Source: Acrocarpospora pleiomorpha (lineage in GTDB: Bacteria > Actinomycetota > Actinomycetes > Streptosporangiales > Streptosporangiaceae). From it: DNA of 64,000 nucleotides. How positions within the stretch are numbered: position 1 is the stretch's first letter; each line of letters starts with the position of its first letter. Under the pieces are notes generated by a model, which worked only from the letters and a program-made list of their open reading frames with translations, was not told where the DNA came from and did no database searches. The stretch lies in NCBI RefSeq assembly GCF_009687885.1, contig NZ_BLAF01000025.1, positions 87,744-151,743 of the forward strand, read 5' to 3'. Of the stretch, positions 1 through 9,331 are shown piece after piece. The position numbers and the translations under genes were made by a program.

Positions 1-490
1 GGTGGTGGACGCCCCCATGTTCGAGGAGGACGGCGAGGGCGGCTGGACCGCCGTGCACCACCCGTTCACCGGTCCCAAGCCGGAGTGGGCCGACGACTTC
101 CAGGACCATCCGGGCGAGGCGCTGGCCTACGCGTACGACATGGTCTGCAACGGCATGGAGATCGGCGGCGGCTCGATCCGGATCCACCGCGCCGAGATGC
201 AGGAGCGCGTGTTCGGCGTGCTCGGCATCTCCAAGGAGGAGGCCGAGAACAAGTTCGGCTTCCTGCTCGAAGCCTTCAAGTACGGCCCGCCCCCGCACGG
301 CGGCATCGCCTACGGCTGGGACCGGATCTGCATGCTGCTCGCGGGCGGCGACTCGATCCGCGACGTCATCGCCTTCCCGAAGACGGCCTCCGGCTTCGAC
401 CCGCTGACCGGGGCGCCCACTCCGATCACGGGCGAGCAGCGCAAGGAGGCGGGCGTGGACGCGAAGCCGCGCGCCCAGGAACTCGTCTGA
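1..490 (+). CDS. aspS: Aspartyl-tRNA synthetase, C-terminal part
   Basis: This is the C-terminal ~162 residues of a class II aspartyl-tRNA synthetase that begins upstream of the window. It charges tRNA-Asp (or tRNA-Asp/Asn if non-discriminating) in the cytoplasm. The bacterial-type end is clear: GGGSIRIH, then EAFKYGPPPHGGIAYGWDR, the class II motif 3 region, followed by GGDSIRDVIAFPKT, typical of bacterial AspRS. The reading frame is open from base 2 and the first GTG is internal, so no start is present here. A strong terminator follows 4 bp after the stop. Confidence 0.96.
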   Translation, partial: VVDAPMFEEDGEGGWTAVHHPFTGPKPEWADDFQDHPGEALAYAYDMVCNGMEIGGGSIRIHRAEMQERVFGVLGISKEEAENKFGFLLEAFKYGPPPHGGIAYGWDRICMLLAGGDSIRDVIAFPKTASGFDPLTGAPTPITGEQRKEAGVDAKPRAQELV

Positions 491-493
491 CCC

Positions 494-539
494 ACAAGCA
501 AGGCCCCGGCGACCGCGCGTCGCCGGGGCCTTGCTTTGT
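494..539 (+). terminator. Intrinsic terminator after aspS
   Basis: Near-perfect hairpin with arms at about 497-513 and 519-535 (AGCAAGGCCCCGGCGAC and its complement), a 5-nt loop and a short T-rich tail (CTTTGT). It begins 4 bp after the aspS stop. It could also stop leftward transcription from the converging methyltransferase gene. Confidence 0.85.
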
Positions 540-638
540 AAAGGAGCCCGCGTGCGGCCGTCAGAAGGCTCGAGGCGGTGTCGGGCAGGCAAATCCCAGA
601 GATGGCTGTTCAGGGCCTTAGGGGCGATTCTGGGGCGT

Positions 639-1511
639 TCAGGGCAGGTAGCCGACCCCGCCGAGGAAGCCGGCCTTGCTCCAGTCGGGGGTGAGGTCGT
701 ACTCCGGCCGCCACGCCTCCACCGGCACCAAGCCGGGCTCCAGCAACTCCAGCCCCTCGAAGTAGGTAAGGATCTGCTCCGATGTCCTAGGCGTCAGATT
801 GCCCGTCTTGGTGGCCTTGTACGTGCTGGTCACCAAGATCTCGTCCTCCTTGCTGACCCGCCCCGCGTGCCCGTGCGAGATCACCAGGTAGCTGCCGGGC
901 GCCAGCCGCTCCCGCAGCCGGGCCACGATCGAGGCGGCCTCCTCGTCGTCGGGCACGAAGTGCAGCACGGCCAGCAGGAGCAGGGCGACCGGCCGGCCGA
1001 AGTCGATCCTGGCGGCCACCTCCGGGTGGTCCAGGATGCCTTTGGGCTCGTGCAGGTCGGCCTGGACCACCGTGGTGAGCGGGTTCTCGGCCAGCAGGGC
1101 GCGGCCGTGGGCCAGCACGATCGGGTCGTTGTCGACGTAGACCACGCGGGAGTCGGGGGCGGTCTGCTGGGCGACCTGGTGCACGTTCTCCCGGGTGGGC
1201 AGGCCGGAGCCGATGTCCAGGAACTGGCGCACCCCGGCGTCGGCGATGAGCCGGACCGAGCGGGACAGGAAGGCGCGGTTGTCCCGGGTGAAATCGCGCA
1301 CGTACGGCATGATCGAGAGTATGTGCTCGGCGGCCTCGCGGTCGGCGGCGAAGTTGTCCTTGCCCCCGAGGTAGTAGTCGTACATGCGCGCCACGCTGGG
1401 CACATGGGGGTTGATCACCCATGACGGGGCCTGCTCGCGGTCGGTCACGTCCTCGCCTTCCGGCGTAGCTCCGCCCCCTGCCGGTGGCGAGTCTGAAGGG
1501 TCTCGTGACAC
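639..1511 (-). CDS. SAM-dependent methyltransferase, DUF574 family
   Basis: A 290-residue protein of the actinobacterial S-adenosylmethionine methyltransferase family DUF574 (Methyltransf_19). Family hallmarks are visible: the N-terminal block PSVARMYDYYLGGKDNF at about residues 38-54, the SAM-binding motif I region FLDIGSGLPTRENVHQVA near residue 117, and VVYVDNDPIVLAHGRALL (acidic motif II). The family is abundant in Streptomyces and Streptosporangiales, and its substrates are mostly unknown. The gene lies downstream of and on the same strand as a cytochrome P450, with an inverted repeat between them, so joint transcription is uncertain. No function beyond methyl transfer can be assigned from the sequence. 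Confidence 0.9.
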   Translation of the reverse strand: MSRDPSDSPPAGGGATPEGEDVTDREQAPSWVINPHVPSVARMYDYYLGGKDNFAADREAAEHILSIMPYVRDFTRDNRAFLSRSVRLIADAGVRQFLDIGSGLPTRENVHQVAQQTAPDSRVVYVDNDPIVLAHGRALLAENPLTTVVQADLHEPKGILDHPEVAARIDFGRPVALLLLAVLHFVPDDEEAASIVARLRERLAPGSYLVISHGHAGRVSKEDEILVTSTYKATKTGNLTPRTSEQILTYFEGLELLEPGLVPVEAWRPEYDLTPDWSKAGFLGGVGYLP

Positions 1512-1545
1512 GCGTGGGGCCCGCGTTTCACGACATTTCCGTGCA

Positions 1546-1583
1546 TGGTACGGCTCGCGACACTATTGGTGCGAACCGTACCA
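1546..1583. promoter_or_regulatory. 13-bp inverted repeat between P450 and methyltransferase genes
   Basis: Arms TGGTACGGCTCGC (1546-1558) and GCGAACCGTACCA (1571-1583) match at 12 of 13 positions around a 12-nt centre. There is no T-run on either side. The site lies 12 bp past the P450 stop and 35 bp before the methyltransferase start on the same strand. It could act as a P450 terminator or as an operator for the methyltransferase gene. Confidence 0.5.
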
Positions 1584-1594
1584 GACACGAGATG

Positions 1595-2800
1595 TCAGAA
1601 CCGGACCGGCAACGCGGTCAGGCCGCGCACCACCGCACCGGTGGTCTTGTATTGGATCTCCTCGGGATCGATCCCGAGCTCGATCCCGGGCAGCCGCTCC
1701 AGCAGCGTCCCGATGGCGATCTGGCCCTCCAGCCGGGCCAGCGGCGCGCCCAGGCAGAAGTGGATGCCGTGCCCGAAGGCCAGGTGCCGGTTCTCGGTCC
1801 TGGTGATGTCCAGCCGGGACGGGTCGGCGACCGCGGCGGGGTCGTGGCCGGCGGCGCCCAGCGAGATGTGCACCATGCTGCCGCGCGGGATGGCCACCCC
1901 GCCGAGCTCCAGGTCCTCGGTGGAGAAGCGGGGGGTGGACCGCTCGACCGGGCCGTCGTAGCGCAGGAACTCCTCGATCGCCGACGGCAGCAGGCCGGGA
2001 TCGTCGCGCAGCAGTTTGAGCTGGCCGGGGTTGCGCAGCAGGGCCAGCATGCCGTTGCCGATCAGGTTCACCGTGGTCTCGTGCCCGGCGATCAGCAGCA
2101 GCGTCAGGGTGGAGATCATCTCCTTGTCGGTCAGGCCGCCCTCGTCCTGGATCGCCAGCATCGCGCTGATCAGGTCGTCGCGCGGCTCCGCCCGTCTGGC
2201 CTCGATCATCTCGGTGAAGTAGGCCCGGGTGGCCCGCGAGGCCGCCGCGCGGGCCCGCTGCCGCTCCTCCTCGAACCGGGGGTTGATCAGCAGCTCCGAC
2301 CATTCGCGGAACAGGTGGCGGTCCTCGGGGCGGACCCCCAGCAGCTCGCAGATGACGATGATCGGCAGCGGGAAGGCGAACTCGTCCAGCAGCTCGGCCC
2401 GGCCGTTCGGCTCCATGGCCGCGATCAGCTCGTCGGTGATCTCCTGGATCCTGGGCCGGAGCGCCTCCACCCGGCGGGGCGTGAAGGCCTTGGACACCAG
2501 CCGGCGCAGCCGGGTGTGGTCCGGCGGGTCGACCGACAACATGTTGGAGTCGAGCAGGATGTCGTCGTCGTTGGCGACCTTCCGGAAGTAGTCCCCGTAG
2601 ACGGTGATGTCCTTGGACAGCCGGGGGTCGGCGAGGGCCGCCCGGCCGAGCTCCTGGTCGATGACCACGAACGCCTGGAAGCCCGGCGGAAAGTCGATCG
2701 GATGGACCGGGCCGCGGGCCCTGACGGTGTCGTACGCGGCGTAGGGGCTGGCGGCGAACTCGGGCGTGAGGACGAACTCAAACGGCAGTTTCTCCGGCAC
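1595..2800 (-). CDS. Cytochrome P450
   Basis: A 401-residue soluble bacterial class I P450, the usual length for CYP105/CYP107-like enzymes. It is a haem monooxygenase needing a separate ferredoxin and reductase, and neither is encoded nearby. Visible motifs are the I-helix oxygen-activation motif AGHETT (residues 238-243), the K-helix ExxR (EEFLRYDGPVER), and the haem loop FGHGIHFCLGAPLAR starting at residue 342 with the cysteine ligand at Cys349. The substrate cannot be read from the sequence. The cyclophilin gene lies upstream on the same strand behind a terminator-like hairpin, and the DUF574 methyltransferase lies downstream. No biosynthetic cluster surrounds it. Confidence 0.95.
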   Translation of the reverse strand: MPEKLPFEFVLTPEFAASPYAAYDTVRARGPVHPIDFPPGFQAFVVIDQELGRAALADPRLSKDITVYGDYFRKVANDDDILLDSNMLSVDPPDHTRLRRLVSKAFTPRRVEALRPRIQEITDELIAAMEPNGRAELLDEFAFPLPIIVICELLGVRPEDRHLFREWSELLINPRFEEERQRARAAASRATRAYFTEMIEARRAEPRDDLISAMLAIQDEGGLTDKEMISTLTLLLIAGHETTVNLIGNGMLALLRNPGQLKLLRDDPGLLPSAIEEFLRYDGPVERSTPRFSTEDLELGGVAIPRGSMVHISLGAAGHDPAAVADPSRLDITRTENRHLAFGHGIHFCLGAPLARLEGQIAIGTLLERLPGIELGIDPEEIQYKTTGAVVRGLTALPVRF

Positions 2801-2850
2801 TTGCCGCTCCTAGCTAGGGATCGGATGGGAAGCCATCATGATCCCCTAAT

Positions 2851-2883
2851 CCGGGTGGCGTGTCCGGCGGACGCGCCACCCGG
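2851..2883 (-). terminator. Hairpin between cyclophilin and P450 genes
   Basis: Arms CCGGGTGGCG (2851-2860) and CGCCACCCGG (2874-2883) are perfectly complementary. The hairpin starts 6 bp past the cyclophilin-type isomerase stop. No clear U-run follows on the minus strand, so it is a GC-rich actinobacterial-style terminator. Confidence 0.6.
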
Positions 2884-2889
2884 AGGGAA

Positions 2890-3780
2890 CTAGCGCACCA
2901 CGACCGTCTTGATCTTGACGGGGATCTTCGGCGCGTTCGAGCCGCCCTCGTCGCTGGTGATGTCGACGCCGTCGGGCGCGGTGTTGACGCCACCCGCGAC
3001 GATCTTGTCGACGATCTCCATGCCCTTCACCACCACGCCGAACGGCGTGTACGCGGCGGGCAGCTGGGCGTTCTCGTTGCTGAAGGAGATCGCGAACTGG
3101 CTGCCGTTGGAGTTGGCCGCGTCCCCGCCCTGCGCCATGAAGACCACGCCGCGCACGTACTGCGGGCCGAGGTTCTCGTCCGGGAACAGGTAGCCGGGCC
3201 CGCCGGTGCCGTCGGTCGGGTTCTCCCCGTCGCCCTTGGCCTGCGGGTCGCCGCACTGGAGCAGGTCGAGGCCGTTGGTCTCGGCGGTGATCAGCCGGTG
3301 GCAGACCGTGTTGTCGAAGTACTTCTTGCTCGCCAGGAACGCGAAGGAGTTCACCGTGCACGGCGTGTACGGCGTCAGCTCGATCACGATGTCACCGTGG
3401 TTGGTGCGCACCGTCATGGTCTTGGCCTTCAACGCCGCCTTGGTCGGCTTCTTGGGCGGGAAACCGACGAACTTGGCCGGGCTGCCGGAGTCGTCCTTGC
3501 GGTAGTCGCAGGTCACCTTGGCCGGGTCGACCGTGGCGGCGGCGCTCGGCCCCGGGAGCTCCGAGGGGACCGCGGACGGGACCTCCGAGGGCGGCACCGA
3601 CGTGGGAGCGCCGGACTCGGCCGGGGCCGGTGTCGCGGTCCCGGCGGCCGTTTCCGCGTCTGAGCCGCTGCAGGCGGTCAGGGCCGCGAGCGTGATGACC
3701 AGCCCGACGCCGAGGATGGTGCCGCGCTTGGCCCTGCGGTTACGCATGGCCAGCTGCTTCTGCCGAATGGTGTCGGACAC
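2890..3780 (-). CDS. Cyclophilin-type peptidyl-prolyl isomerase, predicted lipoprotein
   Basis: Extracytoplasmic prolyl cis-trans isomerase. The start is taken at the GTG at 3780 because GGAAGG lies 7 nt upstream on the minus strand; an upstream ATG at 3825 lacks a site. The N-terminus is basic (RNRRAKRG), followed by a hydrophobic stretch and a lipobox LTAC with Cys37, so the mature protein should be lipid-anchored. A Pro/Ala/Ser/Glu-rich linker (about 40-95) precedes the cyclophilin domain. Catalytic-region motifs are present: VRTNHGDIVIELTP, CHRLIT (equivalent to the FHR arginine), VFMAQGGDAANSNGSQFAIS and TPFGVVVKGMEIVDKI. It probably assists folding of exported proteins. The 148-bp gap to the tricorn gene holds divergent promoters. 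Confidence 0.9.
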   Translation of the reverse strand: MSDTIRQKQLAMRNRRAKRGTILGVGLVITLAALTACSGSDAETAAGTATPAPAESGAPTSVPPSEVPSAVPSELPGPSAAATVDPAKVTCDYRKDDSGSPAKFVGFPPKKPTKAALKAKTMTVRTNHGDIVIELTPYTPCTVNSFAFLASKKYFDNTVCHRLITAETNGLDLLQCGDPQAKGDGENPTDGTGGPGYLFPDENLGPQYVRGVVFMAQGGDAANSNGSQFAISFSNENAQLPAAYTPFGVVVKGMEIVDKIVAGGVNTAPDGVDITSDEGGSNAPKIPVKIKTVVVR

Positions 3781-3928
3781 CGCTATACCTTCCGTTTTTC
3801 GATATATGACCAGTTCGATGCGCAACTCTAGCCGCGATTTCGTTCACTTCGCGTAAGCAGGAGTCCCAGCGGCACCAAGGGCCCCACGCGGCACGAGCTA
3901 TGCCATTGCCGGGGGCGCGATTAGCATT

Positions 3929-6900
3929 GTGTGGGTGTCAGACGGGTCATACCTCCGCTTTCCCCACATTCACCGCGACCTTCTGGCTTTCGTCGCCGAG
4001 GATGATGTCTGGATCGCTCCGCTGGGCGGTGGCAGGGCCTGGCGGCTGACCATCGACCGGGTCCGGGCGAGCCATCCGAGGATTTCGCCGGACGGCGCCC
4101 GGGTGGCCTGGACGAGCTGGCGCGACACCGATCCGGAGGTGCACGTCGCGCCGGTGGACGGCGGGCCGGCGACGCGGGCGACCCACTGGGCCAACTACCG
4201 CACCCGGGTGCGCGGCTGGGCCGATCCGCGGACGGTGGTGGCCACGGCGGCCCATGATCAGCCGTTCCACTTCTGGACCATGGCGTACACGGTGCCGGTG
4301 GCGGGCGGGCCCGGCACGCGGCTGCCGTACGGGCCGGTCTCGGATCTGCACCTGGCCGGGGGGCGCACGCTGCTGCTCACCGGCTCCGCCAGCCACGACC
4401 CGGCGCACTGGAAGCGGTATCGGGGCGGCGGGACCGGGCGGCTGTGGCTGGACGGGACCCGGGTGCCGCTCGCCGTGGAGGGGCAGCTGGCCGCGCCGAT
4501 GCTGGTCGGGGAGCGGATCGTGTTCCTGTCCGACCACGAGGGCGTGGGGAACCTCTACTCGTGCGCGCTGGACGGCTCCGACGTGGTCAAGCACACCGAC
4601 CACCACGATTTCTACGCCCGCCAGGCGGCCACCGACGGGGAGCGGATCGTGTACGCCAGGGCCGGCGAGCTGTGGCTGCTGCCCAGCCTGGACGCGGAAC
4701 CGGAGCGGCTGGAGGTGACGCTGGGAGGCGCGGGGCGGGGGCGGCAGCCGTACCCGGCGCATCCGCATGTCCGGAATCTGGCCTGTGACGCGACCGGGCG
4801 GGCGAGCGTGGTCGAAGTGGCCGGAACGGTGCACTGGCTTACCCACGAGGACGGCCCCGCCCGCGCGCTGTCGTCCCGGCCGGGTGTGCGCGCCCGCCTG
4901 CCGATCGTGCTGGGCGGCCACGAACCGCCGGAGGACAAGGACAAGGACGAGGAGAAGGAAGAGGCCAAGGAGAACGGGGAGGAGCCGGACGAGAAGAAGA
5001 AGCTCGGCAAGCGGATCAACGGCCCGGCCGCCTGGGTGACCGATGCGAACGGGGAGGACGGCATCGAGCTGGCCGAACCCGGCGGCACCGTCCGCACCGT
5101 CGCCGCCGGGGAGCTCGGCCGGGTGGTCGGCCTGGAAGCCTCCCCGGACGGCTCGATGATCGCCGTGTCCTGCCACGACGGCCGCCTCCTGCTGATCCGG
5201 GTGGAGTCCGGCGCCATCACCGAGCTCACCCGCACCGCCAACGGCCGGATCACCGGCATGGGCTTCGACCCCCGCAGCGAGTGGCTGGTCTGGTGCCACC
5301 CGGTGAACGGCTATTCCAGCGCCATCAGGATGGCCCGCCTCCCCGAGGATGGCCAGGAGATCACAGTCGTGGAGGTGACCGACGGCAGGTTCACCGACAC
5401 CTGGCCCGCGTTCACCCTTGACGGGCGCCACCTCGCCTTCCTGTCCCGGCGCGGCTTCGACGCCATCTACGACGCGCACAGCTTCGACCTGGCGTTCCCG
5501 CTCGGCTCCCGCCCCTACCTGCTGCCCCTGTCGGCGGGCGCGCCGTCCCCGTTCGCGCCGTCGGTTCTCGGCCGCCCGGTGGAGAGCCCCAACGGCGACT
5601 CCCCGGTCGAGATGGACATCGAGGGCCTGGAGGGCCGGATCGTGGCGCTGCCGGTGCCGGAGGCCCGCTACTACGGCCTGCGCGCGGTCAAGGGCGGCCT
5701 GGCCTGGCTTCGCTGGCAGGCGGGGGAGAGCCCGACCCTGGAACGCTTCGATCTGGACAAACGCAAGTGCGAGGAGCTGGCCGAGGGGATCGGCCGGTTC
5801 TCGGTCAGCGGCGACGGCGCCAAGGTCGTGGTGCTGGACGGCCACGAGGTGCGGGTGATCTCCGCCACCGGCAAGAACGGCGACGGTGTGACCGTGGACC
5901 TGTCCAGGATCCGGGTCGAGGTGGATCCGGTGCGGCGGTGGCGGCAGTCGTACGCGGAGGCCGGGCGGATCGTCCGCGACCACTTCTGGGTCGCCGACAT
6001 GGCCGGGGTTGACTGGCCGGGCGTGCTGCGGCGGTACCACCCGTGGCTGGACCGGATCGCGGGCGGCGACGACTTCGCCGACCTGCTGGCCGAGGCCGTC
6101 GGCGAGCTGGGCGCCTCACACGCCTACGTCTACGGCCGGTCCTGGGGTTCCGGCCGGTATGTCGGCATGCTCGGCGCCGACCTCGCCCCCGACACCGACG
6201 GCCTGTGGCGGATCCGCCGCATCTACCCCGCCGAGCTGTCCGACCCGCACGCCCGCTCACCTCTGCAGGGCACGGGCGTACGGCCGGGCGACGCCCTGCT
6301 GGCCATCGACGGCCACCCGATCGACCCCCGCAAGGGCCCCGCCGAACTCCTGGTGGACACCGCGGGCCGCGCGATCGAGCTCACCGTCGAATCCGGCGAC
6401 AAGATCAACCGGATCGCGGTCGTCCCCGTCATCGACGACGTCTACCTGCGCTACCACGCCTGGGTGGGCGACCGCCGCGCCCGCGTCCGGGAACTCTCCG
6501 ACGGCAGGCTCGGCTACCTGCACGTGCCCGACATGGGCCCGTCCGGCTGGGCCCAGCTGCACCGCGACCTGTCCCGCGAGCTCACCATGGCGGGCGTGGT
6601 CGTGGACGTGCGCGGCAACCGGGGCGGCCACACCTCCGAGCTGGTCGTGGAGAAGCTGTCCAGGAGGATCGTCGGCTGGAACATCTCCCGCCGCTACGAG
6701 CCGGAGAGCTACCCCAGGGACGCGCCGCGCGGCCCCGTGGTCGTGCTGTGCGACGAGGAGACCTGCTCGGACGGCGACGTCATCACCGCCGCCGTGCAGT
6801 CGCTCGGCCTCGGCCCGGTGGTCGGCGCCCGCACCTGGGGCGGCGTGATCGGCATCGACGGCTGGCACCTGCTCGGCGACGGCTCGGCGATCACCGTCCC

Positions 6901-7111
6901 CGGCTACGGCTACTGGATCGAGCGGTACGGCTGGGAGCTGGAGAACCGCGGCGCGACCCCCGACGTGGAGGTGCTCATCACCCCCGCCGACTGGGCCCGC
7001 GGCACCGACCCCCAGCTCGACACCGCAGTACGGCTCGCGCTGGAAGCCCTGGCGGAACGCCCGGCGGGCGGGCCGCCCGACCCGGCGACCCGCCCGTTCC
7101 GCGGCCGCTAG
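3929..7111 (+). CDS. Tricorn protease homologue (S41-type serine protease)
   Basis: A 1060-residue tricorn-family protease, predicted cytoplasmic, that degrades peptides released by the proteasome or other proteases. The order is as in the family: an N-terminal beta-propeller with SPDGARVAWTSW-like blades, a second propeller, the tricorn core with GASHAYVYG (Ser730-His731), a PDZ-like segment (GVRPGDALLAIDG), and the catalytic C-terminal domain with nucleophile Ser947 followed by Asp948 in ETCSDGDVITAAV. These match Thermoplasma tricorn Ser745/His746 and Ser965/Asp966. A highly charged Lys/Glu/Asp insert lies at about residues 335-363 within the propeller. GTG 3929 is used; GTG 3935 is also possible. 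The stop codon overlaps that of the converging MMPL gene. Confidence 0.93.
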   Translation: MWVSDGSYLRFPHIHRDLLAFVAEDDVWIAPLGGGRAWRLTIDRVRASHPRISPDGARVAWTSWRDTDPEVHVAPVDGGPATRATHWANYRTRVRGWADPRTVVATAAHDQPFHFWTMAYTVPVAGGPGTRLPYGPVSDLHLAGGRTLLLTGSASHDPAHWKRYRGGGTGRLWLDGTRVPLAVEGQLAAPMLVGERIVFLSDHEGVGNLYSCALDGSDVVKHTDHHDFYARQAATDGERIVYARAGELWLLPSLDAEPERLEVTLGGAGRGRQPYPAHPHVRNLACDATGRASVVEVAGTVHWLTHEDGPARALSSRPGVRARLPIVLGGHEPPEDKDKDEEKEEAKENGEEPDEKKKLGKRINGPAAWVTDANGEDGIELAEPGGTVRTVAAGELGRVVGLEASPDGSMIAVSCHDGRLLLIRVESGAITELTRTANGRITGMGFDPRSEWLVWCHPVNGYSSAIRMARLPEDGQEITVVEVTDGRFTDTWPAFTLDGRHLAFLSRRGFDAIYDAHSFDLAFPLGSRPYLLPLSAGAPSPFAPSVLGRPVESPNGDSPVEMDIEGLEGRIVALPVPEARYYGLRAVKGGLAWLRWQAGESPTLERFDLDKRKCEELAEGIGRFSVSGDGAKVVVLDGHEVRVISATGKNGDGVTVDLSRIRVEVDPVRRWRQSYAEAGRIVRDHFWVADMAGVDWPGVLRRYHPWLDRIAGGDDFADLLAEAVGELGASHAYVYGRSWGSGRYVGMLGADLAPDTDGLWRIRRIYPAELSDPHARSPLQGTGVRPGDALLAIDGHPIDPRKGPAELLVDTAGRAIELTVESGDKINRIAVVPVIDDVYLRYHAWVGDRRARVRELSDGRLGYLHVPDMGPSGWAQLHRDLSRELTMAGVVVDVRGNRGGHTSELVVEKLSRRIVGWNISRRYEPESYPRDAPRGPVVVLCDEETCSDGDVITAAVQSLGLGPVVGARTWGGVIGIDGWHLLGDGSAITVPGYGYWIERYGWELENRGATPDVEVLITPADWARGTDPQLDTAVRLALEALAERPAGGPPDPATRPFRGR

Positions 7112-9195
7112 CCGACCGGCACCCGATCCTTTTCGGACTTCCCCTCCCGGAGCCCGAACCGGTCGTGCAGGCGGCGCAGCGGCCCCGGGGCCCACCAGTT
7201 CCAGCGGCCCATCAGCGTCATCGTGGCGGGCACCAGCAGGCAGCGGACCAGCGTGGCGTCCACCGCGATGGCGATGGCCAGCGCCAGGCCCATCTCCTTG
7301 ATGCCCAGCATCCGCCCGGCCGCGAAGCCGCCGAACACCACGACCATGACCAGCGCCGCCGAGGTGATGATCTTGCCGGAGCGCTGCAGCCCGACCGCGA
7401 CGGCCCGGTCGTTGGGCAGCCCGGCGTCGTGGAACTCCTTGATCCGGGCCAGCAGGAACACCTCGTAGTCCATGGAGAGCCCGAAGGCGAACATGAACAC
7501 CAGCACGGGGACCCAGGTCTCCAGCGTCCCCGTCGGGGTGAACCCGAGCACCTCCGCTAAGAACCCATCCTGAAATATCAGGACTATCGCGCCGAAGGCC
7601 GCGCCGAGGGACAGCGTGTTCATGAGCAGCGCCTTGACCGGCACGAGCACCGAGCCGGTGAGCAGGAACAGCATCACGAACGAGCCGAGCGCCACCACCA
7701 GGATGGCCCACGGCAGGCGTTCGGCCATCTCCCCCCGGAAGTCCATCAGCCCGGCCGCGTTGCCGGTCACGTACATCGGGAACGCGGGCCGATGCTCCCG
7801 CAACCAGGTGACCGCGTCCTCGGCCCGGTCGTCCCGCCCGTCCCCGACCGGGAACACCTCCGCCAGCGCGACCTCAGGCGCCAGCTGCCGGGCCTGCCCC
7901 ACCTGCGCGAACCCCCGCAGCGTGCCCAGATACCCCTGCAGCTCCGCCTGCGTCGAGCGCGCCACCAGCTGGATCGCCGGCGCGCCGCCGCCCGGGAACC
8001 GGTCCCGGGTGATGTTGGCCACCTGGCGGCTCTCGAAGCTCTCCGGCAGCAGGTCGGCGCCCCCGTTGCCGAACCGCACCCCCAGGAACGGCAGCGCGGA
8101 GACCACCAGCACCAGCCCGACCACCCCCACGGTGGTGACCGGCCGCCGCTGCACCGCCCGCGCCAGCCGCGCGAAGCGGCCCTCGTCGGAGTCGGCCCGC
8201 TGCGGCTTGATCCGGTTCCCGAGCGCCCCCAGCAGCGCCGGGGTCAGTGTCAGGGAGGCCAGCACGGCCACCGCGACCACGCTCACCCCGGCCGCGCCGA
8301 TGGCGTGGTAGAAGGGCGACTGGAAGACGAACAGCCCGGCCAGCGACACCCCGACGATGACCGCCGAGTAGCCGATCGCCCGCCCGGCCGTCGCCGCGGC
8401 CCGCTCGATCGCCCCCACCACCTCGTGGTCGCGGCGTTCCTCCTTGTAGCGGCTGACGTACAGCAGGGCGTAGTCCAGGGAGAGCCCCAGGCTGAGCACG
8501 GTGGTCACCGGGACGATGTTCGGGTCCAGGTCGCCCATCGCGCTGAAGCCGTACAGGGTGAGCAGCGCCCCCGCGATCGAGCAGAGCGCGCCGAGCACCG
8601 GCACGCCCGCCGCCAGGAACCCGCCGAAGACCAGCACCATGACCACCAGCGCGGCCGGGATGGAGACCAGTTCGCCGCGCGTGGTGTCCTCGGCGACCTG
8701 CTGGTTGACCTCCCGGTTCACCAGCAACCTGCCGCCCGCCAGCACCCGCAGGCCGGGCGCGGAGATGGCGTGCAGCCGTTCGGCGACGCGATCCACGGCC
8801 TCCGTGGTCTGCTCGGAGGACAGGTCGTTGACCAGGTCCACGACGATCAGCCCGGCCTTGCCGTCGGTCGAGGTCAGCCGCTCGCTGTCCCACGCGGAAC
8901 GGACCTGGTGCACGCCCGGGATGAGCTTGAGGTCGGCCACGGCGGCCGTGGCCTGGCCGCGGACGGCTTCCACCGGCGGGCCGTCCAGCAGGCCGGTCAC
9001 CCAGCCGCCGGCAGGGGAGTGCTCGTCGATCAGATTGGCGCCCCGCACCGACTCGAAGACCGGGGAGGCGCGCTGGGGTTCCAGGCGGTCGAAGACCTGG
9101 CTGCCGAACCCGAAGCCCGCCAGGAGCAGCAATGTCCACAGCAGCAGGACCAGGCGGCGATGGCGGAAGCAGAGGCGACCGAGGGCGGCGAACAT
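7108..9195 (-). CDS. MMPL/RND-family membrane transporter
   Basis: An approximately 695-residue integral membrane transporter of the MMPL family, which exports lipids or hydrophobic compounds using the proton gradient. It shows the duplicated layout: one TM helix (RRLVLLLWTLLLLAGFGFG), a periplasmic domain, a six-helix block containing LSLGLSLDYALLYVSRYKEE, a second periplasmic domain, and a second block containing AFGLSMDYEVFLLARIKEF. These two GLSxDY motifs are the family signature. I place the start at ATG 9195 (MFAALGRLCFRHRR, a typical MMPL N-terminus). An in-frame ATG at 9231 would add 12 residues, and neither start has a good ribosome site. The substrate is unknown. Confidence 0.9.
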   Translation of the reverse strand: MFAALGRLCFRHRRLVLLLWTLLLLAGFGFGSQVFDRLEPQRASPVFESVRGANLIDEHSPAGGWVTGLLDGPPVEAVRGQATAAVADLKLIPGVHQVRSAWDSERLTSTDGKAGLIVVDLVNDLSSEQTTEAVDRVAERLHAISAPGLRVLAGGRLLVNREVNQQVAEDTTRGELVSIPAALVVMVLVFGGFLAAGVPVLGALCSIAGALLTLYGFSAMGDLDPNIVPVTTVLSLGLSLDYALLYVSRYKEERRDHEVVGAIERAAATAGRAIGYSAVIVGVSLAGLFVFQSPFYHAIGAAGVSVVAVAVLASLTLTPALLGALGNRIKPQRADSDEGRFARLARAVQRRPVTTVGVVGLVLVVSALPFLGVRFGNGGADLLPESFESRQVANITRDRFPGGGAPAIQLVARSTQAELQGYLGTLRGFAQVGQARQLAPEVALAEVFPVGDGRDDRAEDAVTWLREHRPAFPMYVTGNAAGLMDFRGEMAERLPWAILVVALGSFVMLFLLTGSVLVPVKALLMNTLSLGAAFGAIVLIFQDGFLAEVLGFTPTGTLETWVPVLVFMFAFGLSMDYEVFLLARIKEFHDAGLPNDRAVAVGLQRSGKIITSAALVMVVVFGGFAAGRMLGIKEMGLALAIAIAVDATLVRCLLVPATMTLMGRWNWWAPGPLRRLHDRFGLREGKSEKDRVPVG

Positions 9196-9331
9196 GGTCA
9201 AGAGTCTGGCGTCGCCTGAACACTGCCACATCCGCCAAGAGGAGGATCACTTATCCGGACTTTCCGATCTTTCTGAGAACCTGTTCCGGATCACATCCGT
9301 ATCAAGGGGAGACATTCCAAGGAGCGCCCCC

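Noticed and set aside
3947..6040. A 697-codon minus-strand open frame opposite the tricorn gene
   Set aside because: Shadow of a verified protease gene; no recognisable domain.
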